From Candidatus Woesearchaeota archaeon (GTDB lineage: Archaea > Nanobdellota > Nanobdellia > Woesearchaeales > GW2011-AR4), in assembly GCA_016185805.1 (NCBI GenBank), contig JACPMW010000018.1:1-33318 (forward strand): a stretch of DNA of 33,318 nt, written 5' to 3'. Positions 7,700 to 15,594 of the stretch are shown here, in pieces. The translations under genes and the position numbers were made by a program. The notes beneath the pieces are model-generated. The model worked only from the letters and a program-made list of their open reading frames with translations. It was not told the origin of the DNA and did no database searches. The first letter of the stretch is position 1. Each line of letters opens with the position of its first letter.

Positions 7700-9421
7700 T
7701 TATGGCTGTTTTGCAGCATCCCTAACAAATCCATAAAATAAAGGTGACGGATTTCCCAGCCTGCTTTTAAACTCAGGATGCCCCTGCGTTCCCCGAAAGC
7801 TCTGCCCGGGAATCTCAATATATTCCATCAATCTTGTCCTGTCGAACCTTTCATAATAGCCTGAAAATATCATTCCGTTTTTTTCCAGCAAATCCACAAA
7901 TTTTGGATTGACTTCATATCTGTGGCGATGCCTTTCCAAAACAGTTTTTCTGCCCTTTTCCAAAATTCCAAGCCTGAAGGCCTGTGACTTGACTTTCATT
8001 AATTCATTGATTCTCTTTTCATCTTCCTTTAGCCTGCCCGTTTCCAAATACAGCCTCAAAATCTGGCTTTTGTCCTTCAAGACTGCTGCATATTGCCCAA
8101 GCCTCATTGTGCCGCCGAACATGCTTTTTTCAAGGATTTCCTTTTGCGCAGGCTGGACATCAATGACAGGGGAAGAGGTTTTTGGATTGACTTCTGTTGT
8201 GTTTGCATCCTTTAATCCACAGACATTTCTTGCGAATTCAACAACTGCAAGCTGCAGCCCGTAGCATAATCCAAGATAGGGGATTTTGCTGGTTCTTGCA
8301 AAATTTGCAGCCAGAATCTTTCCTTCAACTCCGCTTGAGCCAAAACCACCCGGGACAATTATTCCGTCATAATTCTTCAGCTCGTTCAGATTTTTCTTGT
8401 TGTCCTCGAATTTCTTGGAATCCAGCCAGTCTATCTCCACGCCGACATTCAATGAAGCGCCTGCATGAAGCAGCGACTGGTTTATGGACAAATAGGAATC
8501 TGCCAATGCATAATCCCCGATGTCGATGTATTTCCCTACAATTGCAATTTTAATTGACTTCTTTGGATTCAAAATATTATTGACAAGCTTTTTCCATTCA
8601 TTCCAGTCAGGTGATTTTTTTGCCTTCATGCCGAATTCCTTCAGTATCTTTTCTCCAAGCCTTTCCTTTTCCAGATCAAGAGGAATCTGGTAGACAGTCT
8701 CTATATCAGGCTCTGAAATCACATGCTCGGAAGCGATGTTGGCATAAGTCTCTATTTTCTTTTTTCTTGGAATATCCAAGGCTCTTTTTGCCCTGCATAT
8801 TATGAAGTCAGGAAAGATTCCATGCTCGCTCAGTAATCTTATGGCTTGCTGTGTCGGCTTTGTCTTCATCTCCTCTATATGGCTTGGGATTGGAAGATAA
8901 GTGACAAGAAAATAGATCAAGTTCTGCTTTCCAATATCCCTTTCAAGGCTTTTCAATGCGAACAGGAAAGGAATGTTTTCATAATCCCCAATTGTGCCTC
9001 CAACCTCGACAATTATAAAATCATATGAATCTGATGCTTTCTTTATCCTGTCCTTTATCTCGTCAATTATATGCGGAATGAACTGGACAGTCTGGCCAAG
9101 ATATTCGCCTTGCCGTTCCCGGTCAATGACTGCCTTGTATATCTGGCCTGTTGTCAGGTTGTTTCTTCTTGGAATGTCAATGTTGAGGAACCTTTCATAA
9201 GTCCCCAAATCCTGATCAATTTCGCCTCCGTCATCTGTCACCCAGACTTCGCCATGCTCTGTTGGCCTTAGGGTGCCTGCATCATAATTCAAGTATGGAT
9301 CTATCTTCACAGAAGAGACTTTGTAGCCGTATTCCTGCAATATTTTTCCTATCGAGGCTGTTGTGACACCTTTCCCGACTCCGGACATCACTCCCCCAGC
9401 CACAACAATGTATTTAGGCAT
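7700..9421 (-). CDS. pyrG: CTP synthase (glutamine-hydrolysing)
   Basis: This enzyme makes CTP from UTP, ATP and glutamine. The track start at GTG 9433 is probably wrong. A GAGGTGA ribosome binding site lies about nine bases upstream of ATG 9421 and contains that GTG, so translation should begin MPKYIVVAGGVMSGVGKG (573 aa). The synthase domain has the GVMSGVGKGV P-loop, then EHGEVWVTDDGGEIDQDLG and EVGGTIGDYE. The class-I amidotransferase domain has GGFGSSG, the Cys nucleophile in GLCYGLQ (about residue 385) and GTQGHPEF for the His-Glu pair. Between MRLGQYAAVL and ERHRHRYEVNP there are about 30 more residues, rich in Lys and Glu, than I expect from bacterial and other archaeal enzymes. It lies upstream of secF on the same strand with a 49-base gap. 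Confidence 0.95.
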   Translation of the reverse strand: MPKYIVVAGGVMSGVGKGVTTASIGKILQEYGYKVSSVKIDPYLNYDAGTLRPTEHGEVWVTDDGGEIDQDLGTYERFLNIDIPRRNNLTTGQIYKAVIDRERQGEYLGQTVQFIPHIIDEIKDRIKKASDSYDFIIVEVGGTIGDYENIPFLFALKSLERDIGKQNLIYFLVTYLPIPSHIEEMKTKPTQQAIRLLSEHGIFPDFIICRAKRALDIPRKKKIETYANIASEHVISEPDIETVYQIPLDLEKERLGEKILKEFGMKAKKSPDWNEWKKLVNNILNPKKSIKIAIVGKYIDIGDYALADSYLSINQSLLHAGASLNVGVEIDWLDSKKFEDNKKNLNELKNYDGIIVPGGFGSSGVEGKILAANFARTSKIPYLGLCYGLQLAVVEFARNVCGLKDANTTEVNPKTSSPVIDVQPAQKEILEKSMFGGTMRLGQYAAVLKDKSQILRLYLETGRLKEDEKRINELMKVKSQAFRLGILEKGRKTVLERHRHRYEVNPKFVDLLEKNGMIFSGYYERFDRTRLMEYIEIPGQSFRGTQGHPEFKSRLGNPSPLFYGFVRDAAKQP

Positions 9422-9640
9422 AGAAGCTTTCACCTCGGGAAAGTCCAGAATTAGCCTTGCAAAATTTCGTTGAGTGCATTAATTGCTTATGAAGCAAGTT
9501 TTATTTATAGTTTATGGTTTGATGAATAATTGAGTGTTATTTACAATATTGAAAATAATATTAACGGCATTAGAAAAATTCTCCTGCATTTACACAATGT
9601 ATACTATAGTTTAATAAGATATTTTTCATTATCAGAAAAA
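9422..9640. promoter_or_regulatory. Divergent intergenic region between pyrG and the lipoprotein gene
   Basis: This AT-rich spacer must hold divergent promoters. On the minus strand ACTATAAATAAAAC (9496-9509) is a good TATA candidate for pyrG, with a leader of roughly 60 nt. On the plus strand, TATAGTTTAATAAG just before the lipoprotein gene (about 9604-9620) is a TATA candidate. The track ORF begins upstream at 9530, but its first 41 residues are not supported as coding. Confidence 0.45.
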
Positions 9641-9652
9641 GGAGGTTTGAAG

Positions 9653-9946
9653 ATGAAAAAAACAATATTTAGCCTGATTGCGATATTTGCTATTGGATTG
9701 GTGATAGCGGGATGCGCAAAGGGGGTGCGGGAGGCTGCAGCCGAATCGCCGGATGAGGAAGCAGATGGCATTGTTGTAAATGACATGGAAAATGATACAT
9801 CAGGTGCCACAGACACGAACATTGCAGGTGATACAACGACTGGAGGCACAACTAGTGGTGATACCGCTGCAGACACAACCACAAGTGGTGATACAACTAC
9901 AGAAACCAGTACGCAGGATACAACCGGAACTGGCACAACTTATTAA
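9653..9946 (+). CDS. Thr-rich surface lipoprotein
   Basis: A GGAGGT ribosome binding site at 9641-9646 places the start at ATG 9653, giving 97 aa instead of the 138 aa of the track. The product has a lysine start (MKK), a hydrophobic core and a lipobox VIAGC with Cys21, so it should be lipid-anchored on the outer face of the membrane. The remainder is acidic and low-complexity: EEADGIVVNDMEND, followed by repeats of TTTSGDT/GGTTSGDT to the end. Such Thr/Ser/Gly/Asp tracts are common in archaeal surface proteins and are often O-glycosylated (inference). There is no domain. The region after the stop is T-rich (ATTTTTTATTTAATTATTTT) and may terminate transcription. Confidence 0.75.
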   Translation: MKKTIFSLIAIFAIGLVIAGCAKGVREAAAESPDEEADGIVVNDMENDTSGATDTNIAGDTTTGGTTSGDTAADTTTSGDTTTETSTQDTTGTGTTY

Positions 9947-10017
9947 ATTTTTTATTTAATTATTTTCATATAAAAGGAAGATAGCTTTAAATATTAATTC
10001 TAAGTCCCAGTTTTGTG

Positions 10018-10080
10018 ATGGATAAAGAGGTGAATAGAATACTTAGATATATCATTTGGACATTGATACTTCTCACTTAA
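10018..10080 (+). CDS. Possible 20-aa hydrophobic leader peptide
   Basis: A short frame, MDKEVNRILRYIIWTLILLT, ends at TAA 10078-10080, one base before the ATG of the Nudix gene. A TATA-like CTTTAAATATT lies at 9985-9995, so a transcript would start close to this ATG. The peptide has a charged start and a hydrophobic end like a single membrane helix. It could be a real small protein, a translation-coupling leader, or chance. There is no ribosome binding site of note, and conservation is untested. Confidence 0.25.
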   Translation: MDKEVNRILRYIIWTLILLT

Positions 10081-10081
10081 A

Positions 10082-10546
10082 ATGCCAAGTGATCTGAAAA
10101 TGAAGACAGACATAGTTGTTGCAGGGCTTATTTTCAACAAGGATAAGGTTCTTTTGGTCAAGCACAAAAAGCTTGGCTTATGGCTGCCTGTGGGAGGGCA
10201 TATTGACAAGAATGAAACTCCTGATGAAGCCCTATTGAGGGAAATAAAGGAGGAAACTAATCTGGAAGTCAGGATTCTCAGCAAGAATAAAATGAGCCTT
10301 GATGGAAATGTCAAGAAAAATCTGGCTGTGCCTTTCCACGCCAATGTGCACTCTGTCGGAGACCATGACCACTGCTGCTTTTTTTATTTGTGCAAATCAC
10401 TTAATTCAAAAAAGCTGAAAATAAACAACGAGCTTGATGATTTCAAATGGATTTCAAAAAAAGAGTTGAAAAGCAAGGGAATTCCTGCAGATGTCGGGAA
10501 TATTGGGTTGAAAGCGTTTGGGCTGTATGAGAGATTGACAAATTAA
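10082..10546 (+). CDS. Nudix hydrolase
   Basis: The 154-aa protein carries a Nudix box at residues 39-61: GHIDKNETPDEALLREIKEETN, fitting GX5EX7REUXEEXGU except that the final Gly is Asn. Nudix enzymes cleave nucleoside diphosphates linked to another group. HANVHSVGDHDHCCFFYLC after the box and ELDDFKWISKKEL near the end are typical of the ADP-ribose/NTP-type subgroup, but the substrate cannot be fixed. The start may be ATG 10082 (MPSDLK) or ATG 10100 (MKTDIVVAGLIF); the second begins directly at the first beta strand. The gene ends in a 4-nt overlap with the convergent transporter gene. Confidence 0.85.
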   Translation: MPSDLKMKTDIVVAGLIFNKDKVLLVKHKKLGLWLPVGGHIDKNETPDEALLREIKEETNLEVRILSKNKMSLDGNVKKNLAVPFHANVHSVGDHDHCCFFYLCKSLNSKKLKINNELDDFKWISKKELKSKGIPADVGNIGLKAFGLYERLTN

Positions 10547-11109
10547 CCCGATAAACTAATAATTCCAAACAATATAAACAAAACAGAGGTTGCAATTTTT
10601 ATTGTTCTTGCTGGCAATTTTCCTGCTGCTTTAGCTCCTACAAATACGTTCAAGCCAATTGCCAATACAAGCGCCAAAACTGTGCCGACCAATATGTGCC
10701 AAGGCAATAAATATTTCGCAGCCAGCAAGCCAGAACTTATCTGTGTTTTATCCCCAAACTCGCTTAATAAGACTGTAAGAAAGGCAACCAAAAACGGAGT
10801 TTTATTTTCAATTTTCTTTTCATCCTTCCCAGACTTCTTGAAATAAATTTTGCATAATCCATACAAACCCAGCAATATAAATGCAATTCCAACCAATATT
10901 TTTATTAAACCGGTTTTAATTGAAAAGCCAAAAAAATAGCCAAAAAATATTGCGATTGCATCCATAAAGGAATGCGCGATTAATGCGCCAAAGAAGACTT
11001 GAAAGGCTGACTTGTACCTTAACGCCAGCCCCAAAATGACCAGCTGTGTTTTGTCTGCTACCTCAGAAATAAATGTAAAAAACAATGCGATAAAAAATAC
11101 TTCCAGCAT
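10543..11109 (-). CDS. TMEM165/GDT1 (UPF0016)-family cation transporter
   Basis: This 188-aa, six-helix protein is made of two inverted halves. Each half has the family motif E-x-G-D-K-[TS]: the second is SEFGDKTQ, while the first reads SEVADKTQ with Ala in place of Gly. The family (Mn2+/Ca2+ : H+ exchangers such as TMEM165, GDT1 and MneA) exports Mn2+ or Ca2+ from the cytosol. The loop between halves is lysine-rich (KKSGKDEKKIENK). On the minus strand TTTTTATATC (11130-11139) lies about 25 nt before the start, so the gene may have its own leaderless promoter. The upstream neighbour encodes an M50 protease. Confidence 0.88.
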   Translation of the reverse strand: MLEVFFIALFFTFISEVADKTQLVILGLALRYKSAFQVFFGALIAHSFMDAIAIFFGYFFGFSIKTGLIKILVGIAFILLGLYGLCKIYFKKSGKDEKKIENKTPFLVAFLTVLLSEFGDKTQISSGLLAAKYLLPWHILVGTVLALVLAIGLNVFVGAKAAGKLPARTIKIATSVLFILFGIISLSG

Positions 11110-11142
11110 ATTTGACTTAAATTAACGCAATGATATAAAAAT

Positions 11143-11736
11143 TTAACCTGTGAAAGCCCTTATCAATCCTGTAAAAACCTTGTATCCGTCAAATCCCGGG
11201 ATTGGAAGCATGTTGAAAATAAACAGGAACATGTTAATTCTTTGTGTAAGCATGAGAAGCAGATAATGCTTTTTCCTGTACTTTGTGTATTTTATGATAT
11301 ACCATGGCACAAGCCACAAAACCAAATTGACAAAAGGGCCTGCAAATGCAGTCAATGCAAACTGCAAATGAGTTCCATTTCCGCTTATGCCAACAAATCC
11401 AGGCACGAAAAACATGAAGCCAAAGCCTGTCAATTTTGAGATTATTGTGAATATTCCAAGCATCAGGGTGAAAGTGCTCCTGTAAAAAGCATAAAAAACT
11501 GCATCCAATCCAAACCCCATTGCGACAAACTTGTGCATCAATTCATGCAGGATGATTGCAGGCGCTGTTGCCATTATCGTGAACTTGAAGCCTTCAACAT
11601 CAAATCCTCTTTTGTAATGTGCCAATGGGTCATAATGCTCTTCTCTTCTTACGGGGATAATGCCGGAAAAGATGTAACCCACGAAAAAAGTCATCAAGAT
11701 TAAGTCTATTATTTCGCCTATAGTTATGAGGGGCAT
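11143..11736 (-). CDS. M50-family (site-2-protease-like) membrane metalloprotease
   Basis: The 197-aa membrane protein contains a zinc motif HELMH at residues 64-68 inside a hydrophobic helix and a second motif NMLPIPGFDG near residue 175, equivalent to NxxPxPxLDG of site-2 proteases; the Asp is the third zinc ligand. Further helices carry AFAGPFVNLVLWLVPW. It is a small, archaeal-type member without PDZ or CBS domains. Such proteases cut membrane-anchored regulators within the bilayer. It is divergent from a gene for a winged-helix protein with two membrane helices, a conceivable substrate (inference only). A TATA-like CTTTTAATAA on the minus strand (about 11757-11768) lies 25 nt before the ATG, suggesting a leaderless mRNA. 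Confidence 0.88.
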   Translation of the reverse strand: MPLITIGEIIDLILMTFFVGYIFSGIIPVRREEHYDPLAHYKRGFDVEGFKFTIMATAPAIILHELMHKFVAMGFGLDAVFYAFYRSTFTLMLGIFTIISKLTGFGFMFFVPGFVGISGNGTHLQFALTAFAGPFVNLVLWLVPWYIIKYTKYRKKHYLLLMLTQRINMFLFIFNMLPIPGFDGYKVFTGLIRAFTG

Positions 11737-11803
11737 TTATTGTTGGATGGATTTATTGTTATTAAAAGTATTGTTTCATTACTTCAATCCAATTTGAACC
11801 TAA

Positions 11804-11820
11804 GGAAAGGTATTTATAAA
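11804..11820 (+). promoter_or_regulatory. BRE/TATA promoter of the winged-helix gene (leaderless)
   Basis: GGAAAGG (11804-11810) followed by TATTTATAAA (11811-11820) fits an archaeal BRE plus TATA box. The TATA centre is about 25 nt upstream of ATG 11841, so transcription should start at or next to the start codon. Confidence 0.6.
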
Positions 11821-11840
11821 GGGCTATACATACTTGTCTT

Positions 11841-12446
11841 ATGGCAAAGCAGTCATTTTTGCTCGTTTCGTTGCAGGAGGACAAGGCAAAGAAGCTGGCA
11901 CAGGTTGTATCGAATGAAAGCTGCAGGAAGATACTTGACTATTTGACCGAAAAAGAATCAACGGAAACAGAGCTTGCAGGAAAATTGCAGTTGCCCATTT
12001 CCACAGTCCATTACAATCTGAAGCAGCTTGAGGATGCTGGCCTTGTGTCAGCAGAGGAATTCCATTACAGCAAGAAGGGAAAGGAAGTGAAGCATTACAA
12101 GCTAGCAAATAAGTATATTATCATTGCACCGAAATCAACTTTTGGAATAAAGGAAAAATTAAAAAATATTTTGCCTGCTGCAGTTGCAGTTGCTGCTGTC
12201 GGATTTGTGATGCAGTTTATTTCGAGATACCAGCCTGCACCAGAAGCTTATGCAATTGCATCAAGGGAACTGGCGCAGGATGCTATTGCGTCAAAAATGG
12301 CTGTTGAGGCTACTCTGGCACAGCCAAATATTTACATTTGGTTTTTGATAGGGGCTTTGATGATGATAGCATTTTACATAGCTATTGAATATATAAGATA
12401 CAGAAAAATAAATGGAGGATTAAAATGGAAAAAACAAGCTATTTGA
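11841..12446 (+). CDS. Winged-helix (ArsR-like) regulator with two C-terminal membrane helices
   Basis: The 201-aa protein begins with a winged-helix DNA-binding domain (residues about 20-90: SCRKILDYLTEKESTETELAGKL, then PISTVHYNLKQLEDAGLVSAEE, and a KHYKLANKY wing). Two hydrophobic segments follow, ILPAAVAVAAVGFVMQFI (about 110-130) and WFLIGALMMIAFYIAIEYI (about 170-190), so it should be a membrane-tethered transcription factor. Between them is a short outside loop. Its last 22 bases overlap the SIMPL gene, whose GGAGG site lies inside this gene, so the two are translationally coupled. The divergent M50 protease could in principle release it (inference). The DNA target is unknown. Confidence 0.8.
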   Translation: MAKQSFLLVSLQEDKAKKLAQVVSNESCRKILDYLTEKESTETELAGKLQLPISTVHYNLKQLEDAGLVSAEEFHYSKKGKEVKHYKLANKYIIIAPKSTFGIKEKLKNILPAAVAVAAVGFVMQFISRYQPAPEAYAIASRELAQDAIASKMAVEATLAQPNIYIWFLIGALMMIAFYIAIEYIRYRKINGGLKWKKQAI

Positions 12447-13192
12447 CAGCAATCCTTGGAATCGGATTGATTGTTGTTGCTTTGCTTTTGGCATTCAACA
12501 CAAAGTCCGATGTAATTGTAGACCAAAATGGATTGCAGAGGAATACAATAAGCGTCAGTGGAGTCAGTTCTTTGACTGTTGACCCAAACAAGGCAGAAGT
12601 CTATGTGAAGGTTGTGACGCTTGAGAAAACAGCGCAAGAGGCAAAGAACAAGAACAGCCAGATTTCAAAGCAAGTGATGGATGCCTTGAAGAAAGAAGGC
12701 GTCAAGGAAAAAGATATTGAGACATCTCAATTCAATATCTACCCAAGATACGAGTATGAAGAGGTTATTACACCAGACTTCAGGAGCCCATCAAAGCAAG
12801 TCTTGGTTGGATATGAAGTGACAAATGTGCTTAAAGTCACAACACTTGAATTGGAAAAGGCTGGAAAGCTTGTCGATGTTGCAGTTGACAATGGCGCTAA
12901 CAGCATAGACAATGTTGTGTTTGGATTGACAAAAGACAGGGAAAAGGAAGTCAAGCAGCAGGCAATGGTCGCAGCATCAAACGATGCAAGGGAAAAGGCA
13001 GTTGCATTGGCAACAAATGTCGGAGTTACACTTTTGAAGCCGATAACAGTCTCTGAATCGAGCTTCTACTACATGCCTTATGCCGCAAGGGCTGCAGTGA
13101 TGGAAAAGGCAGATGCTGCTGCACCAACTGTAATCAACCCGCAGAAGCTTGACATATCTGCCAATGTGCAGATTGTGTACGAGATTAAGTAA
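12425..13192 (+). CDS. SIMPL-domain (DUF541) secreted or anchored protein
   Basis: The 255-aa product has an N-terminal membrane anchor (AILGIGLIVVALLLAFNT) and a SIMPL/DUF541 domain. Hallmarks are ISVSGVSSLTVDPNKAEVYV, LKKEGVKEKDIETSQFNIYPRY, GYEVTNVLKVTT, and a late AREKAVALATNVGV and ISANVQIVYEI. The domain forms a beta-rich, possibly oligomeric extracytoplasmic module whose role is unresolved (stress resistance has been reported for relatives). GGAGG at 12414-12418, six bases before the ATG, sets the start. The gene overlaps the membrane winged-helix gene by 22 bases, so the two are likely functionally linked. A T-rich tract follows the stop. Confidence 0.85.
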   Translation: MEKTSYLTAILGIGLIVVALLLAFNTKSDVIVDQNGLQRNTISVSGVSSLTVDPNKAEVYVKVVTLEKTAQEAKNKNSQISKQVMDALKKEGVKEKDIETSQFNIYPRYEYEEVITPDFRSPSKQVLVGYEVTNVLKVTTLELEKAGKLVDVAVDNGANSIDNVVFGLTKDREKEVKQQAMVAASNDAREKAVALATNVGVTLLKPITVSESSFYYMPYAARAAVMEKADAAAPTVINPQKLDISANVQIVYEIK

Positions 13193-13227
13193 ATTTTTAT
13201 TTATTTTTTATTTTCTTTTTTGATGCT
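13193..13227 (+). terminator. Poly-T termination region after the SIMPL gene
   Basis: AATTTTTATTTATTTTTTATTTTCTTTTTT immediately follows the stop codon. Runs of T on the coding strand are the usual archaeal intrinsic terminators; no hairpin is needed. Confidence 0.55.
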
Positions 13228-13267
13228 TATCCAAAAATTAATATAGTATTCCTTATTCTAAAAAAAT

Positions 13268-13624
13268 ATGACTGATTTAGTTGCCTGCCTTTCAACTGGG
13301 GAAAAGAGCCGGGCCCATGTTTCAAGGCTTGTGAATGATGCAGACTGGAATAATGTGTTTCTGGTTACAAATGATTTTGGGAAGGAAAATTTCAGGGCTG
13401 ACAGAATGGTTGAGTTTATTGTGGTTGACTTCCAGAAGCCTGTATTTGAGCTGATTGAAGACATAAAGAAAGGGCTTAGGGGCAAAATATCTGACTTGGA
13501 AGTGGCATTGAACATAGTTTCTGGCTCCGGAAAGGAGCACATGGCAATATTGTCTGCATTATTGAAGCTTGGAGTTGGAGTAAGGCTGATGGCAGTGACA
13601 AAAGAAGGGATTAAAGAATTATAA
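13268..13624 (+). CDS. Small Rossmann-like protein with CARF-like motif pattern, function unknown
   Basis: I do not recognise a named family. The 118-aa sequence begins with a strand and turn (TDLVACLSTGEKSRAHVSRLV), then NNVFLVTNDFG, FIVVD, and finally VALNIVSGSGKEHMAILSALLKLGVGVRLMAV (residues about 79-108). Strand, then [ST]G[ST]GK, a helix with xxMAxxxALL, then LGxGVRLM closely parallels the CARF-domain core (strand-TGGTK-helix-strand) that binds cyclic oligoadenylates in Csa3, Csm6 and relatives. No effector domain and no CRISPR array is present, so at most this would be a minimal, stand-alone CARF-like protein (inference). It overlaps thiE by six bases, end to end. TATA-like AATTAATATAG lies at about 13236-13246. 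Confidence 0.55.
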   Translation: MTDLVACLSTGEKSRAHVSRLVNDADWNNVFLVTNDFGKENFRADRMVEFIVVDFQKPVFELIEDIKKGLRGKISDLEVALNIVSGSGKEHMAILSALLKLGVGVRLMAVTKEGIKEL

Positions 13625-14260
13625 CCTATTTTCTTTTATTATCCTTATAAAATCTTCAACTTCTTTCTTAACATCCGCTTTCAAGACTGCAGATATTGCC
13701 ACAGCAGAGTCAGCGCCTGCCATTATGACCTTGGAAATGTTCTGCTTTGTTATGCCGCCTATTGCGACAATGGGCAAATTTGTCTTTTTCCTGACTTTTC
13801 TTATCATTGAAATGCCGCATGGCTTGCCTGCATCCTTTTTTGTTGAAGTTTTGAATATCGGGCTCAAGCCGATATAGTCTGCACCGATTTTTTCAGCCTT
13901 AACTGCTTCCTTTTCATTGTGGACAGTCAAGCCTATTATTTTGTTGCGAAGCAATTTTCTCGCAGAGCGGTATTTCATGTCTTCCTGGCCGAGATGGACT
14001 CCATCGGCGCCAACAGAAACAGCCAATTCAACATCATCATTGATGAGAAATATTACATTGCCTTTATCACATAATTTTTTGAGCTTAAGCGCTTCATTAC
14101 TGTTTGGATTGTTTTTCTCCCTGTATTGAATGATTTTGCAGCCTGCCTTTATGGCTTCTCTTACATCGTCAAGAATTCCTTTTTTGCTCAATCCGGAATC
14201 TGTTATGAAATAGAAGTCAATGCTCTTCAATCTTTGCCATTTGGGTGAGTTTTTTTGCAT
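13619..14260 (-). CDS. thiE: Thiamine-phosphate synthase
   Basis: ThiE joins hydroxymethylpyrimidine pyrophosphate and thiazole phosphate to make thiamine phosphate. The track ORF (260 aa) extends far into thiM; the TIM-barrel part starts at [19 protein letters not shown] 14260 (213 aa) is taken here; TTG 14230 is an alternative start that gives a more family-like N-terminus. Motifs are [11 protein letters not shown] (substrate Arg/Glu/Lys), [41 protein letters not shown] and VAIGGI near the end. It overlaps the thiM end and shares its operon. It ends against the convergent CARF-like gene. Confidence 0.9.
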   Translation of the reverse strand: MQKNSPKWQRLKSIDFYFITDSGLSKKGILDDVREAIKAGCKIIQYREKNNPNSNEALKLKKLCDKGNVIFLINDDVELAVSVGADGVHLGQEDMKYRSARKLLRNKIIGLTVHNEKEAVKAEKIGADYIGLSPIFKTSTKKDAGKPCGISMIRKVRKKTNLPIVAIGGITKQNISKVIMAGADSAVAISAVLKADVKKEVEDFIRIIKENRL

Positions 14261-15005
14261 CAAGATTAAAGGCTTCGTCATATAAATTTTCCTTGAAAGT
14301 GCCAGGTCCTTTTGAATTTTGGGCTGCAAGCTCGCCTGCAATCCCGAAAGAAGCCAGTGCATATGCAGAGGCTTTTGCATAATCTTTTTCAACTCCTGCA
14401 AATGCCCCGATTATGGATGCTGCCATGCATCCTGTGCCTACAATAGAGCCCATCATCTGATGGCCATTGTTAACAAGATAAACTTTTTTGCCGTCTGATA
14501 TTATATCCTGCTTTCCCGTTATTACAACAGTTGAATTTGCCTTGTTTGCAAAATCTTTTGCCAAATCAGCTAAATTGGCTTCCACTTCTGTTGACTCAAC
14601 TCCTCTTGTTGTAACGTTCATGCCTGCAAGCTTTGCAATCTCGGAGGCATTTCCTTTGATTATATCGACTTTTATTTCTTTCAGAATTCTCAAAGCTTCA
14701 TTGTCCCTCAATTTTGTAGCTCCTACACCTACTGCATCCAATACAACAGGGATATTTTTCTTGTTTGCGCTCTTTCCGGCAGCAATCATTGAATCTATCA
14801 ATTCAGGGGTCAGAGTACCTATGTTCAAAACTAAAGAAGATGCGATTGCAGCCATGTCTGCAGATTCCTCTTTTGCATGGGCCATCACAGGCAATGCGCC
14901 GAAAGCCCTTGTCATATTTGCACAGTCGTATATAGTAACCCAGTTTGTGATGTGATGGACTAATGGCTTATTGCTCCTTACTTTCCCGAATATTTCAGAT
15001 ATCAT
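14217..15005 (-). CDS. thiM: Hydroxyethylthiazole kinase
   Basis: ThiM phosphorylates the thiazole alcohol (THZ) for salvage into thiamine. Visible features are [30 protein letters not shown] at the N-terminus, [11 protein letters not shown] near residue 88, [23 protein letters not shown], and the [20 protein letters not shown] anion-hole/Cys motif near residue 190. ATG 15005 (MISEIFGKV) fits the family start better than ATG 15023, and TTTAAAAATA about 25 nt upstream would make it near-leaderless. It follows the methyltransferase gene after 25 bases and overlaps thiE. No thiD or thiC is in the window, so only thiazole salvage and coupling are covered here. Confidence 0.9.
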   Translation of the reverse strand: MISEIFGKVRSNKPLVHHITNWVTIYDCANMTRAFGALPVMAHAKEESADMAAIASSLVLNIGTLTPELIDSMIAAGKSANKKNIPVVLDAVGVGATKLRDNEALRILKEIKVDIIKGNASEIAKLAGMNVTTRGVESTEVEANLADLAKDFANKANSTVVITGKQDIISDGKKVYLVNNGHQMMGSIVGTGCMAASIIGAFAGVEKDYAKASAYALASFGIAGELAAQNSKGPGTFKENLYDEAFNLDAKKLTQMAKIEEH

Positions 15006-15030
15006 AATGATTAGGAAATACATGCTATTT

Positions 15031-15594
15031 TTAAAGATTATTGCTCATATAGACAGAATACCCTGATTTTTTTGCAATCACCTTTACATTCCCAAAAACC
15101 TGCTCCATTTTTTTGCTTAAGGAAGCACCGCCTTTGTTATGCCTTGCAACCAGTTGAAGGCTTCCATTGGCTTTTAGATGGCTTTTTGATTCTTCTATTA
15201 ATCTGAAACATAATTCTTTTCCGGCTGTCTGGGGATTGCCTGTTGTCTTTTCATACAGATTGCCTTGGAAAATACCTGCATTTACATTGTTAAGCTTGGC
15301 ATTTTTCTTCGCAAGCATCACTGCCCTTTTGTTGATGTCAGTCATTGCAACATCTGCATTGAATATTTTTGCAGCAGCTATGCCAAGAATTCCTATCCCG
15401 CATCCGATATCAAGGACTTTATTGTTTTTATTGACAATCATATTTTCAGCCAAAATCAAAGTTCCCTTGTCAACCCTGTCCTTGGAAAAAATGCCGGAAG
15501 CAGTGCAGAACTCAAAATTTGTTCCCCTTATTCTTTGGCTTATCTTTTTCAAATCCAATGGGGATTTTTGCTCTTTAGAGTAATAATGTTCCAT
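15031..15594 (-). CDS. RsmC/MTS-type small methyltransferase with damaged NPP motif
   Basis: The 187-aa protein resembles the single-domain SAM methyltransferases related to RsmC (16S rRNA m2G), with [19 protein letters not shown], the SAM motif [19 protein letters not shown] (about residue 60), [18 protein letters not shown], and [23 protein letters not shown] near the end. Family members carry a stretch like FDxIxxNPPxxAGKE after the acidic LYE segment. Here LYEKTTG runs straight into NPQTAGKE, so about ten residues, including the strand and one Pro of the catalytic NPP, appear to be lost in frame. The protein may be inactive, or the assembly may be wrong. It is the first gene of the thiM-thiE operon; the link to thiamine is probably only positional. 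Confidence 0.75.
   Translation of the reverse strand: MEHYYSKEQKSPLDLKKISQRIRGTNFEFCTASGIFSKDRVDKGTLILAENMIVNKNNKVLDIGCGIGILGIAAAKIFNADVAMTDINKRAVMLAKKNAKLNNVNAGIFQGNLYEKTTGNPQTAGKELCFRLIEESKSHLKANGSLQLVARHNKGGASLSKKMEQVFGNVKVIAKKSGYSVYMSNNL

Noticed and set aside
9530-9652. N-terminal 41 residues of the 138-aa ORF
   Set aside because: The GGAGGT site and signal peptide place the start at 9653; the upstream part looks non-coding.
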